Assembly: GCA_049999765.1 (NCBI GenBank)
Contig: JBNGIQ010006522.1
Location: forward strand, 1-21,219
Direction: 5' to 3'
Origin: Phaeoceros laevis
Lineage: Eukaryota; Anthocerotophyta; Anthocerotopsida; Notothyladales
DNA length: 21,219 nucleotides
The notes beneath the pieces are model-generated. The model did not search any database. It had not been told where the DNA came from and saw only the letters and a program-made list of their open reading frames with translations. Of the stretch, positions 1 to 11,459 are shown one piece after another (the first letter of the stretch is position 1; each line of letters begins with the position of its first letter). The translations under genes and the position numbers were made by a program.

Positions 1-1820
1 TACACTGCGCCCTTGCACGCCACCACCATCACAGATTGATCTCAAGGCATAACTTTAGGTAATGGTTTCTTCTGGGGCTGGTAGGCTTGTTGGCAAAACT
101 TGAACTGACTGCTTGCAATCATCGTGGGGCTGTATTTATCGATATCACATTGTTTGAGAACACGCTAGCTAGCGTCTGATTCATGCTTAGCTTGCACAAT
201 TTTCAGAGGCATTCACGAAGTAATTAAGCGTCGAGACTGAATACAGTTCTGGTTCTGGTGCAGACCAGAGTGTCATTAGGGTTTGAGTGAGCTGTCATGA
301 GGGTTTTCTGTTGCAGTACCCTCTAGGATCTTGCGCTAGACCGAGCCACTTGTGCTCTGTGAAGGTTTCTTGGTGTCTGTATGCACACTGTTCGTCACTA
401 CACCGTTTCTACATTCGAGAAAAGTGAGTGACTTGAGAATCTGGCATACCTAGGAAACTGGTACTTCAATTTTTTGCAGGACGCACAGTCTATTCCGAAG
501 AAGTGGATATCTCAGTTCTGCACTGCAGATATTCCAAAGAAGTGGATATCTCAGTTCTGCACTGCAGAGTGGTGCATCCGGACATATACGTGTCTATGTT
601 CATGTGACCGTATGTTCAGGAATAATTCAGCAGGAAAGTTGTGCTGTCCAAGGATATAAAAAAGCGTTTGACAGATTCAGGAGTTCTGGCGCTCTCCCAC
701 CTACTGCATGTGCAACTCATGATGGTAGAAATCTAAAGTGTTTCTGACATTTCGATGGATCAGCATGAGTCCTTGGACGGTAAGGTGCCATCTGGATCAT
801 CCTCCTCTCTTTCCTGAAAAGAAATTTAAAGAAATTTAAAGCGTTCCTCAGTCCTCACATTCCGATAGATCACTTGGACAGGGAGGTGCCAGGCCATCCT
901 TTCAAAAGTTATGAGAGCCAAAGTCGAAGGACGGAAAGCTGACAAACGTTTCCAAAACAGGCAACGAATAGGTCAAGCACCTGATTTCAGAGGACCGCAG
1001 TTGATTAGTTGATTGGGCCAACCTATTGTATCTGAAAAGAACCACAGAGCTCAGTACGCAGGCGTGGGGCGGTCATAAGAAGGCAAGTAGGGACACGTTA
1101 GAGTATCAGCTGAAGGGTGTCCTAAGCCGGGCACGGAAGCTCCTGTCGCTCCTTCAAGCTGTCGTCGCGATCGGACCGCGTCCTCTTGTGCCCGCTGCAA
1201 CGGCCGCAACGCGGCAGTGCGGTGCGCTCCTTCGAAGCGCTACGGTTACCCACAGTTCTAGATCTCTCTTCCTGTGAACCGAAGTTGCACAGACTGCTCC
1301 CGAGCATTCCTTCGCGTATTTACCACATGATTCGCTTGACTGATGCCTTCTCCTTTCTCCTTTCTGAGTACTCTCCTGAAGGACAAGAGCTTTTTGACTA
1401 AAGACTCTGCTTTTAATTAGCATATCCAGTGATCCTTGCTTCCCTGGTACACACTGCTAGTGCATGTCGAAAGGAGCAGCTTCCTTAGGGAGCACGTACA
1501 ACAATAAAGCCCTTCTTGGAGGCCAGTTATCATTTGCCCGTGCTGTTCGCCTGGGCTTCCTTGGAAACGCTGAGAGGATTGGTCCGATTGGCGCACTGCA
1601 GAATCACGTTAGCGCGTGTGACACCATGTAAGCGTTAGCCCGCTTGAGGGGAGGGGAGAGGGAGAGAGGCACGTTATTTATCGTGCTTGGAAAAAACACC
1701 ACACCGCAACGGCATGAAAGGAGAAATTGACAGGCAACTCAACTTTCTTTTCATTCACAACATAATGTTGAGAAGAACATGCACCATGATTGTGCAGGTG
1801 AGCTGGCCGAGCCAAATTAA
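1..1820. other. Region without a supportable gene
   Basis: I see no gene that can be assembled here. Frame 1 is open from base 1 to a TGA at 35-37, so the left edge could be the last codons of a + strand gene, but 12 codons prove nothing. A pyrimidine-rich stretch ending in an AG precedes base 480. It is followed by an open frame carrying the 39-bp duplication at 491-568, and a second frame is open from about 550 to a TGA at 745-747. Neither has a recognisable domain. Positions about 744-822 and 848-907 look like diverged direct repeats of each other (shared words around cgat.gatca, cttggac and ggtgcca). An AATAAA lies near 1503. Short ORFs on both strands around 1026-1423 have no recognisable content. 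Confidence 0.5.
491..568 (+). repeat. Tandem duplication of a 39-bp unit
   Basis: Two adjacent copies, 491-529 and 530-568, differ at one base (ccgaag versus ccaaag). The unit is 13 codons long, so it keeps the reading frame of a 61-codon open frame at 474-659, where it reads as a repeated IPKKWISQFCTA block. A length divisible by three fits a coding exon but is also common by chance. No gene could be built around it. Confidence 0.85.
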
Positions 1821-2409
1821 ATGCTCACAAACTACACACGGCTCGGAGGAGGCGAAGACATCTCCATTCCTATTAAAGGTTATGTTCGTCAAACTGGTAG
1901 TTCGATCCGTGCACCAGGACGTCAGGTTCCGACAATGCTTATGTGTTAATAGAGGCTGGTTACACTGAGGAGCTACGCAGCCTCTGTGAATGTGCTACAG
2001 CATACATGGAACCAGGTTCGAATATCCGATTCGTGATTCTCACAAATATTTGGAAGGGAAGGCAAGATGGTACACGGCAAGTGCTCTATTTCCATTTTGA
2101 TGTGAACAACGGAGCCTTGAATGTAGAGAATCTTTTCATTCCTGTTTTGGTATGTTCGTTTGGAACGGCACAACTTGATCGTATTACAAAAACTTGGCTC
2201 ACAAATTCTGGAATTGCTGAGAATGCTATGGCTGGATATAGATTCACGGATCATCAGGGTAACCCATGCCCTCACAATCAGCGGGGCATGCCCCTCTACC
2301 AAGTTCAGGTACCCCTGCGGAAGCTGTGCATTTTGGTGCACAAATTCCTGATCTTGCAGCAAATGGGTATACTCTTGATTTGTTTTCTGTGCTAGTTAGC
2401 CTCCCTTAG
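1821..2409 (+). pseudogene. Decayed protein gene, two frameshifts, possibly Uma2/PD-(D/E)XK-like
   Basis: Three overlapping open frames read as one protein. The first starts at ATG 1821 and stops at TAA 1947. The second continues from about 1943 (LIEAGYTEELRSLC...) to about 2310. The third takes over at about 2310 (TPAEAVHFGAQIPDLAANG...) and ends at TAG 2407-2409. The P-T-x-L...-I-E-A-G-Y-T-E stretch, followed by a region that could be helical and then a strand-like VILTNIWKG segment, reminds me of Uma2-type putative endonuclease proteins that occur as scattered families in some eukaryotes. I cannot confirm the family. No GT-AG pair explains the two frame changes, so decay (or sequencing error) is the simplest reading. 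About 190 codons are represented; the true 5' end is unknown. That it once coded is moderately supported by the continuity across frames; the family name is a guess. Confidence 0.5.
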
Positions 2410-2756
2410 CAGAGTGTAGTCTTACCTAGCGTACTCCGTAGGTTAGCATTATCCCAGTTTTGGCACTTCACAACTCTGTGGATTCGAGGTGCCCCATTTG
2501 CGGCACTTGTGTTAAAGCTGTAAGCTCAAGCGTCGTTTCTCCCTCGCCTAACTTTGTTCACTATTCAGTCTTCCATTCCGGTCTCAGGCTGACCCACAAA
2601 TCCCTCAGTTCTTGCACGAGCATCCGGGCCCCGTGGGGTTGGAAGTTGGAACTTGCCTGCCGATTCAACTTGCCTCCGAGTGCGCAAACGAGCCTTGCTC
2701 TTGATTTTTTGTCTGAACCTCAACTTTTGTACAGATACGGAGAAAGACACCAGGGG

Positions 2757-5037
2757 TCAAATATACACCTCGGAATCTCGTTGATTCGTTTCTGCAAACG
2801 ATGAGCTGCCCTGTTCACCTGCAACTATGTCCTGGCTGCTCGCATGGTTACCATCTGGAACACGGTGTCCATCCACTTCCTGAGATGACCAAGCAGCTTT
2901 TGCAGCCTTACGAGCGGCCTTTGCTTTTCTTTGCTGCTGGCGTTTCTCTGCATACCACGCAAGATGTCAAACTTCAGCCGAGTAAAACCACCAGACACTG
3001 AACAATGAAGAAGAAATAGCCCTACTTTCTCGGCGCTGCGCCTCTGATTTTGCAAAGAACTCTGCCCATTCTTCAGTCAATACAAAATGTGGCTCATCAT
3101 CATACTGCGGGTCCTCCACCTCCTGACTTTCAGCATAAATGTCCCTAGCAACCAAAGAATGCCAACATTAGAGTCATCAGTCAAGTGAGCCATGCACACA
3201 GGACAAAGAATCAGTTTCCACCATTTGTACCTGACAGGATACTCCTCGACGTGGGTTGTGCCTCCGTCAGCTTGCTGTCTGTCAGAACCTACCCCTGCCA
3301 CAGTGTTATCTTCAACCTCATCAAAATGGGAACCCTGCAAGGAATCTTCTGGAGCCTTTCCTTCCGGTGTGCCCCAAAACGGAGGACCAGACGATAAAGG
3401 ACACCCAGAGTGGTCCCTGTAAGGACTTGGCTGATAGCTGTAGCCAAAGGGACTCAAGTTACATCTAGGACATGGATAAGGCAGGTAAACTGGGGCACCA
3501 TAGAAGAACGAGGGAGGAGGTCTAGCAAAGCTTGGCGGGAAAGAAGTGCCTGATGTGCAAACAGAGCATTGATGATGACTAGGGCCAGAAGGTCTTGGGT
3601 AGAAAGTTGCATTGCAACTCGTGTGAGAAGGATGCATGACATTTTCAAGTCTTTGAGAAAAATCTGAGGCTAAGCCTGATTCAGTGGCTTCTTTTGGAAA
3701 CTCTGGTCCAGGGTGGCAAGGTTGTCCAGATAACATCTGTGAAGTGTCTATTGTCGACTCAGTACCTGAATTGAAATGCTTGGCACTATGCTGACAGATT
3801 CCTGTGCAAGTGCAAGTATGTCCACTTGCCACTGGCACAGCCGCACAAGAAGCACAACGGCAGGAAGGGAAAGGAGAACTTAGTCCTGCACTAACAGATC
3901 TACATGAACAATAAGACGCACAGTTAGACGGCAGAACAGCAGAGGCACAGGGGACTGAACTTGCTGAAGGAGTTCGTACAGGCATCTGGCCACACAGGTT
4001 CACCGAAGGCTGCTGAAAAAAGCCTGGGTGCACAGAGTATGGTGGAGGATGGATCCATGGGGGAGAGTAGGGGAAAGGTGGGAAAATAGCACCAGGCCCA
4101 CAAGTCCCAAAAGATGGGTATGCCGGATATTGATAAGGGCGGGATCCTGAAAACTGGGGCACAAAATTGCTGCATGACTGACCGGCACCATCATGTCCAA
4201 GTGGTCTAGTTTGACCTGAGCAAGGTATGTCCCCTGTGTCCACGTTGGCATCATTCATCTGGCATTCAGCATAGCCGCCACAAAGGTCACTCGATGGGCA
4301 TTCTGTATTGCACCAATCCAAGCAATGTTAAATATGTCAGTAATGCCACAAGGTAAACAACAGCCACTCTGTGCAAAAGAAACTACGTAACACAAATCCA
4401 GGATTTGAGCACAGGTTTGTACAGTCTCACCTATATACGCAGCAGAGTGCACGGCTTCAGATGTTCCAGGACACTGATGGAAGGGTACATTTCGTGTTAG
4501 CTTTCCAACCCACTCCAGAAGCGCCAGGTACAATTCGTAGTAGAAATTCGAAACAAGACCTTTCTGTGTCCTTTCAGCAGGAGTCATGGTCCAGTAAGAG
4601 GGCTCTCCAAATCTTGTGCAGCTCGTTTCATGGTGGTGAATCCTCCTCCACTCCCGGCTCATGTACTCCCATCTAGATTGGCATTGCTCCGCGCTCCTGT
4701 ACACTCCCCTGGCCCAGCAGGCCTCTTCGATTTCCTGCCATCGCTCCACTCTGGATTTTAATTCCTTCTGGGCAAGTCCCTCCTTCAGCTGTCTCTCAAA
4801 CCCCTCCTTTCTTCTGACTATGTCCTCCCTCCGCACAGCTTGCAGAATGAGAAGCTCCTGTAAGGTCCAGATCCCTTGTTTATACGCACGATCTACATTC
4901 AGCACAGGCTTCTTGCCGGATGATAGCTCCACAACCGGTTGTGAAGAACCACATGAGTTGTCCGCATCCTCGGAGACCGATGGACAGCTGAGAAGAGGCT
5001 CCCGAGTCTCCTCCAACAACATTGCAGGTGCCATCAC
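2757..5037 (-). CDS. Trihelix transcription factor, ASR3-like, with Cys/Pro-rich insert
   Basis: Predicted sequence-specific nuclear DNA-binding protein. Four exons: 5037-4431, 4302-3231, 3144-3026 and 2947-2757. All introns are GT-AG, the frame is kept throughout (1989 nt), giving 662 aa. Residues about 55-135 form the Myb-like trihelix domain: W57 opens helix 1, then W100-Q-E-I, the signature RSAEQCQSRWEYMSREW near 114-130, and the family's conserved SYWTMTPAER patch near 147-156, followed by an F..ELY helix. Exon 2 encodes about 357 residues rich in Cys, Pro, Ser, Tyr and His, which I have not seen in this family. The C-terminus carries EEWAEFFAKSEAQRRE and a basic Lys/Arg/Ala stretch, like the tail of plant ASR3/At2g33550-type factors. 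The start is the first Met before the domain. The gene is divergent from the plastid-protein gene, about 410 bp apart. Exon 4 could use another acceptor about 50 nt upstream, but that reads in a less convincing frame. Confidence 0.85.
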
Positions 5038-5449
5038 TGTACATCAAACTGACAAGGTGTATCTTACGTCTACCGGCGGTACCAACACCTGCGTGCACTG
5101 AGTCATCTACCTGGCTTCGGATCGGCAAGCAAGAAGTGCTAGGGTGCCAGCGGTCCTAAACCCTATCCTTTAGACCGCGGAATTTGGTGACAAATCCGGA
5201 AAATAGTTTCGGTTTTGCAAATCTACTGCTGCAGGACAATAGTTGACAATGCATACCCACATCGACTTGCTCACCTCGCCAGTAGCTTTGAAGCTGGAAA
5301 CGCGAGAGAAGGCGTACCGAACCGACCGGAGCATATCCAAGAAGCCGCAGCTAGCAAAACTTTGAAGTAAAATAGAGGACCCGTGAACACCAACTTTGGA
5401 TCTTTTGCGCTTCGCTTTGAATTGGACTGCACACACTAGGACCACTCCA
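5038..5449. promoter_or_regulatory. Shared intergenic region of a divergent gene pair
   Basis: The start codons of the trihelix gene (5037, -) and of the probable plastid-protein gene (5450, +) are 412 bp apart, head to head. Both promoters and 5' leaders must lie here unless an upstream noncoding exon exists. I see no clear TATA box or other named element. A 99-codon minus ORF crosses most of it, but it overlaps the other gene's first exon and has no recognisable content. Confidence 0.5.
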
Positions 5450-6407
5450 ATGGCAGCCTTGCGGTCCATCTCCCTATGCTTTCTTTCGCCCCGCCTCCCA
5501 TCTGGTGACTGTTCTTCCGCAGCAGCTTCTTGCTCCTCTCTATCCCCAATCTGTTCTTGCCGGTTTCATGAGGACACTGTGCAAGGCTGCTCCCCTTTGC
5601 AACAATCTAGCCGCTTTTTCCAACTGTCCCAGGATTTTAGACGTCACGCTCAAGTCGTGTCTGCTCGGAGGAAATCCAGTGCCTCGTCAACAGAGACCTC
5701 GGAGGAAGTTGATCCCGACATTGCTGCAGGACTGAATGAGGTACTCTGTGTAAACTGACAGGCGGAAGACATGCTCAATTCTCAGTTTGTGGAAGGATGG
5801 GCAATGCTGGGAAGCTGATATGCCCCCATTGATGCGGCGTTCGTCTTTTGGAGCAGACAACAACGGAGGCGTTGAAGGTAATGCTAGGAGAAAATATCCA
5901 AGAAGTGATGCGATTTAAAGACAAAGTGGATGTCTATGGAGAGTACTTGGTGCGAGAAAAGCAACTAGAAGCTGCGAAGTTTATGTTGGTGATCAGGGGC
6001 ATGCTTGACCATCAGGTACCTCCATGTTACCTGCTTGTCGTTGTGAAGCTGTCTGTGTCCAGCTTGCTCGTCCTCGCAGTGCCTGACATCGTGCTGCACA
6101 CGAGCCAGGTCCTACCAGAGGCAGAAGACCTGCAAGGGCCCTACAAGAAGGCTTTCGATAAGATGTGGGGTGTGGTAGAAGACTCTGGTTGGTTGCTTAC
6201 AAAACCAGGTGTGGAAGGAGGGGAAGTCAAAATGGTATGTCTTTGGATTCCGACCCGTGTGCGTTGCGTTGTGCACTGAAAAAGCATCAGAGCAGGGCAC
6301 TTAGAAGGGTGAGCAGGTATTGACAGTTGCAAACCTTGGTTTGGTGTTCTGATCTCTACCAGGTTGACGATGAGCTCATTCCTCCAGTACTAACGTTTAA
6401 GTATTGA
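5450..6407 (+). CDS. Probable plastid-targeted protein of unknown function
   Basis: Four exons, 5450-5740, 5857-6015, 6109-6234 and 6363-6407, with GT-AG introns all in phase 0, give 206 aa. The first 70 or so residues are rich in Ser, Ala, Arg and Cys, with a MAALRS start. This resembles a chloroplast transit peptide, although a few acidic residues are present. An acidic linker (TSEEVDPDIAAGLNE) leads into a compact, mostly helical domain: ALKVMLGENIQEVM, KVDVYGEYLVREKQLEAAKF, then LPEAEDLQGPYKKAFDKMW and EDSGWLLTKP. The last exon adds 14 residues ending LTFKY. I do not recognise the family; a small stromal or thylakoid-associated plant protein is plausible. An in-frame Met 18 codons upstream (5396) is an alternative start. 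The chain of four phase-0 exons with continuous protein-like sequence makes the gene itself well supported. Confidence 0.75.
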
Positions 6408-7280
6408 ACACGCTGGGCTATTGTATGCCATCGTGATGGAGGGAGAACATGATAGACATGATCTTGAACACGATGGAGGGAGGCAATCACTGAGCGACAG
6501 GCCTGGCAACCCAGCAGGTCCAATCTTGAAGCAAGGTGGAGTCAAGTTCTTCGAAAGAACAGAACTTTAGGAATTCAGTAGTCACTGCGCATGGTTGAAA
6601 AGCAAGTCGATCCAAGGTCCCACAAATGCTTACAATGTAGGATGTCTAACGATAAGGTCGATCACACCTCGCTACCTAAATTACTTTGTTGCGGACGCGC
6701 AAATTCCGGAAGTCGAGAACTAGCCATGCAATAAAATTGAGTCTGTCTGCGGGGCTAGTAACTCCTTTCTCAACACAAAACGGTCAGCTCAAGCTGAAAT
6801 TTAAGCCAAGCAATGTCACAGGGTTAAAGCTGCACTCAAGGAGGGTAACCATGGCAAGGCGTACCATAGCGCTTGCGACTTCAAGCTCCATGAGAAGTAC
6901 GGTAGAAACACCGATAACTTATCCTGGCAACTCACCATTCCACGCACGATATCGGCAGACTTCTGGTTTAGAAAGAACCTCCCTCCTTTTTTGCAGACAG
7001 TTCGAACAAAGAAATGTCCACCTTCCTTGATTTGACTTGATGATTCCGTTTTGAGATGAAGGTCATGACTTAGCCGAATGGGCTCTGCAAGCTTTTAACC
7101 AGACTTGCAGAGCAGGCTACTGTCAACCAATCCTGTCTGTGTCGTGAAAGAAGACGACTGTCATGACGCCAATCCTCTTGCGGGGAAACTTCAAAACCCG
7201 GAAGAAGCCCCTGCCACTCCCGAAAGAAAGCATTCCAGAGATCTGAAAACGTGGATCTGACTACATAAAGTGTTGAACGC
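6408..7280. other. Convergent intergenic region
   Basis: This lies between the stop of the plastid-protein gene (+) and the stop of the Arg/Ser-rich gene (-), so it should hold both 3' UTRs. A 50-codon open frame at 6571-6723 (+), containing ITPRYLNYFVADAQIPEVEN before a TAG, looks faintly protein-like but has no start codon and no partner exon I can find. A 114-codon ORF at 6686-7030 overlaps it and has no recognisable features. Short imperfect repeats of a gaacacg-atggaggg motif occur near 6406-6480. Nothing else stands out. Confidence 0.5.
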
Positions 7281-10200
7281 TCAATAATTTGTGCTCCGGC
7301 TCCTGCCCCTACTACCCGTAGAAGACGACCTTCGTCTCCTCCTCCTGCCTTCTCTGCTTTCCCTGCTTTCTTTCCTTTCTCGGCCATCCCGTTGCCTGTC
7401 CCTGCTTTTGCTGTCAGTCTCCTTGTCGGACCTCCTTTTCTCTCTCTCACTTCTCGCATTTTGCCCTTTACTCCTTTCTTTGTACCTATCTATTTCTAGA
7501 CCGTGATCTGTTTTCCGCTCTTTTTCAAAGCTCTTTTCAGAGTCTTTGGCATAAGCTTTGTCTTGATCTCTATATCCATCCCGTTTCCTAGAGTGGGTAG
7601 AATCATGGTTTTTCAGCACCTCCCTTCGATGGGTATGCTCATGATCTTTGCGAACAGTATCACCATCTTTGGGCTGCCTTTCCTTGTGGCTATAATCTTG
7701 TCCATGTCCATCCACGATTTTTTCTGCATCCCTGTTGCTACTCTCCTTACTTTTGGTTTCTCTCTTTGTCTCATGCTTTGATTGAGAAGCATCGTGATCT
7801 TTAGCATCACTGACATGATCAGATCTTGATCTGTACCTTGTTTTGATCCCAAGGTCATGTTTTCCTGAGTGAAGAGGCTCTGATATTCCTCCTCTTGCCA
7901 GCTTTGGCACCACTTGCTGTTGTTCCTCACTGGAATCTCCTGTATGATTCTGCTCGGCAGTTTCCTCCTTTGTCCCAACTGCTCCATCCTCTCCATCTCT
8001 CTCAACACTATGAGCCAGTCGTGGCCTCCTCGGACTTGGACCATCATAACTTTCATCAATTGGGCGTTTGGTCCGCTTACTGTCAGGTCTTGCTTCCATC
8101 CTCCCTGGCTTCGTGCTGCCTCTTTCCTTGCCCTCGCTGCCTCTCATATGCTCCCCTGTTTTCCCGTTGAAGTCAGCCTTCCTCCTGTGGTTCCTTTCCT
8201 TCACTTCTCCTCCGTTGCTTTCAGGCCCTGTCCTCTTGGACAGGGTACCAGCAGGTAAACTGCTTCGCTCCCCATCTTCGTCATCAGAAGCATAAGTTGC
8301 AAGCCCAAGAAGATTGCCAGTAGGTGCGCCAGAGCTCAGACTCCCAGTGTCATCTTCACTGCTTGGTTCGCTAGGCTTGCTATGGGCCACCACAACTCTA
8401 ACAGGGGCAGATGTAGCAGCAACTGCAGGTGGCGAGGAAGGTGAAAAAGACTGAACTGTCGCTTCCCCGGTTATCTCAGAAACTTTGCTCCCAACTCCTG
8501 TGACTTACCACAGCCAACAAAACTTCAAATAGGGAAACCACATTTTAAAAATGCAAACTGGCAAATTGCTCCACTAGCCGCCACACCACAAAACCGTTTG
8601 TGAAACATAATGAAGAGCTCATCAAACATGAACAAATTGCAAATTCTTGGAAGAAAGAAAGCGTCAAACCTTCCGACAAGCTCCCATCATCTTCATCCAC
8701 AACCTCTTGAGCGATCTCATCAAAAATATCTTGAGTGACCTGGACACATGGCACGGTACGCGCTTAGTGTCTCTAGACTAACTGCTTGTGAGACCAACCA
8801 CTCATGAGTTCTAGCACACTTTGTTATGCCAATTTTCTGCACCTACTCATCCTCGAGGGTGCATTTGAATAACCCAAAACACCCCAGAAAACTGCTCAGA
8901 TACTTGCTCCTGCCCTGGAACATGTGCTAAGGCCTCGGCGTACTGGTAATTACCTTCAGCAGAATCTCCGTCAATATCCTTTTTATCTCGTAATTTATTG
9001 CTGCAGTCCTTGCTGCTTCAGCTTCATCCTGAACGGTGAACATAGGAACAGAAGACGATTGTTATCTCCTCAACTTACCTACATAAGATGCTCATCTTTT
9101 GTGAAGCTGAGCAAGTGTACACACATGTCTGTGCTTCGGATTCAACAGGACTATCAACACTCGCATTCAAACTTTTAAAACTGGACAAGGGCATCACGCA
9201 ATACTTCATCTTCGTCGTCCTCCACATCGCTTGCTCCAGATGAGTCACTTTTCGCATGCTCAAGCTTACGGTTAGCAGTTGCTACTCTAACAACTCCGTT
9301 CCCCAAAACTTCTTCAGGAGTTGAAAGGGTGACTGAATTTCCTGAAACAGCAGCTGCTTTTTTCTTGATCAACTCCTCCCTAAGCCATGATGGCACAGCT
9401 GCCTGAGTAATACCGCGATGGATGAGCCATGAGCCATAAGACAACACACAAATCAACTCAAGCTGACAGAAAAGCATGGATCAAATGCAAACACCTCTTT
9501 GCAGCCACATTAGGGCTAAATAATAACCAAATGGTTCCCAGCTTCCTCACCTTCTTTGGTCGATCCAAGGCCACACTGTTCCCATTGACATCTCCGGGAA
9601 ACATAGGTGCCATGCCAGCACCTGGAATTGAATTCATACTTGAGTTCGGCACAAAGCCAAAAGGGGGAGCTAGAGGAGGACCAGAAGGCCTGAAGTTTGG
9701 GCCTGGTGGCCGAGCAAAAACAAGTGGTGGCTGAAGGCCATGAGGCTGCTGGTGGTGATGAAGATGCTCAAACTGCAGATAATGGGCCAGAACATGTTTT
9801 AGAAATCACCTTGCAAGAAAAAATGGAGATCAGTCTACCATCCTCACATAGCTGTAATCCCGACATATTACCTGAGGTCCTCCAGGGCCACCAGGTATGT
9901 TGATGCCCACTGCAGAAGGAAAGGACATTCCTGGAGCCAACGGAGGCCAACCTTGCATAGACGGAGGGGCTCCATAGCCCATTTCAGGACCCTCAATGCC
10001 CACGGACGGGACAGGAGGCATGAACTGAGGAGGTGGCTGCTGTGAGTACTCCGGATGTGCTGCCTGCTGGAAATCGAACTGCTGGTGTGGCTGGAGTTCA
10101 TATGATGGCATAGGAGGGTAGGGGTAAGGGAACTGTTGCTGTTGCTGAGACTGTTGTTGCACTGGCATGGGCAGTGGTTGTGGCGCTTGCTGTGGCTGCT

Positions 10201-11424
10201 GACTATGTGGTAGAGACTGAGTTTGTGTCGGTGAAGGAGCAAGCTGCTGATGCTGTGGCAGAACAGGAGCAGGTGGCATGGCAGGATGTTGTTGATGATC
10301 ATGAAGTTCAATGCCTGGTGGTACTGCAAGTTGGAACAAGCAAACGAAAAGACAACGTGAAACGCCAGAGTAACGGTACGTGAAACAAAAAAGTCAAATC
10401 TTGCCCAGAGAGCAGAACTCTGTTCTTAGCAAATCAAAAATCTTGCAGCCCTGGTTATCCCCAAAATGTTTCACGTAACCACCAACTCAGTTAACAGGCA
10501 TTTGTACAGGAAGAACCTCTACGAAAGGGGTAGCCGCAATCCAACAACTGAAACAGAAACCACCTCACACATGACCCTTACACAACCACACAAATGCATG
10601 TCACCCACTAGGCATGCTTTTCTGTCAACGACAGCAGCCAACGCTCCAAAATCCTTAGCATCAGAAAAGACCATGAAACCTGTTGTTTGAATTTCAGATG
10701 CTGAACAAAAATTGAGATACGACAAGCCCAGCCACAAGATCAACCGATTGAGATCGGCACCAGTCTCGTGCAACTACAACCCCCAAGGGAACGTTCCAAG
10801 CAGATATACCTGCAGCCGCAGATTCCTGTCCAAAACTTGAGGAAGCATCCTGAGAGTAATTGCTGGAGACAACCGGCACAAGACCAGCAGAAGGCTGCTT
10901 GTAGGATGTTGAGGCGGAGTCTTGAGCATAGCTGGAGGGAGGGGCATCTTGCGCAAAATTGGAGGAGCTGTCCATGTCGTAGGCCGAAGCAGGTGGCTCC
11001 TGGGGGTAACTGGATGAATCTTGACTGAAGTCCATATGCACATCGTGATTGTAACCAGGAGCAGCAGCAGCTGGTTGCTGCTGCAGCGACTGAGGCTGCG
11101 AGGCCGGGTGTGGCGGAGGGTATTCATGAAATGCCTGCTGCTGTGGCTGCGGCTGCTGCTGATCGGGTCCAGAGGCCTGGGGATGGGAATGCGAAAGCGG
11201 ATGCACATGTGGGTGGGGCGGTACATCCTGCCACGGCCTGGAGTTCCAGGCCTCCCAATCTTGGGAATAACTCGGCGGCGGGGCCTCATGCCCCCCATAG
11301 CCGGGCCTGATTTGCTGGTCCCCGTGCCTGGGAAACCCTCCCTGTCCCTGCCCTTGACCTTGCCCTGGCCCCTGGTGCTGCTGCCACTCATTGCCATAGT
11401 ACCCAGCCGCATGCTCCTGCTGAG

Positions 11425-11459
<35 letters not shown>

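Noticed and set aside
1122-1423. Overlapping ORFs on both strands
   Set aside because: Short, with no domain, no splice partner and no conservation evidence.
2801-3055. Alternative acceptor for the last intron of the trihelix gene
   Set aside because: It reads in another frame and loses the KKRQQQRKAKAARK basic tail that follows naturally from AEFFAKSEAQRRE.
5170-5469. 99-codon minus ORF between the divergent genes
   Set aside because: It overlaps the transit-peptide exon of the + gene and has no recognisable sequence; it is probably leader DNA.
7070-7459. 129-codon minus ORF over the end of the PNISR-like gene
   Set aside because: It is an alternate frame of the RS-tail exon; its Lys/Gly/Arg richness comes from the purine-rich coding strand.
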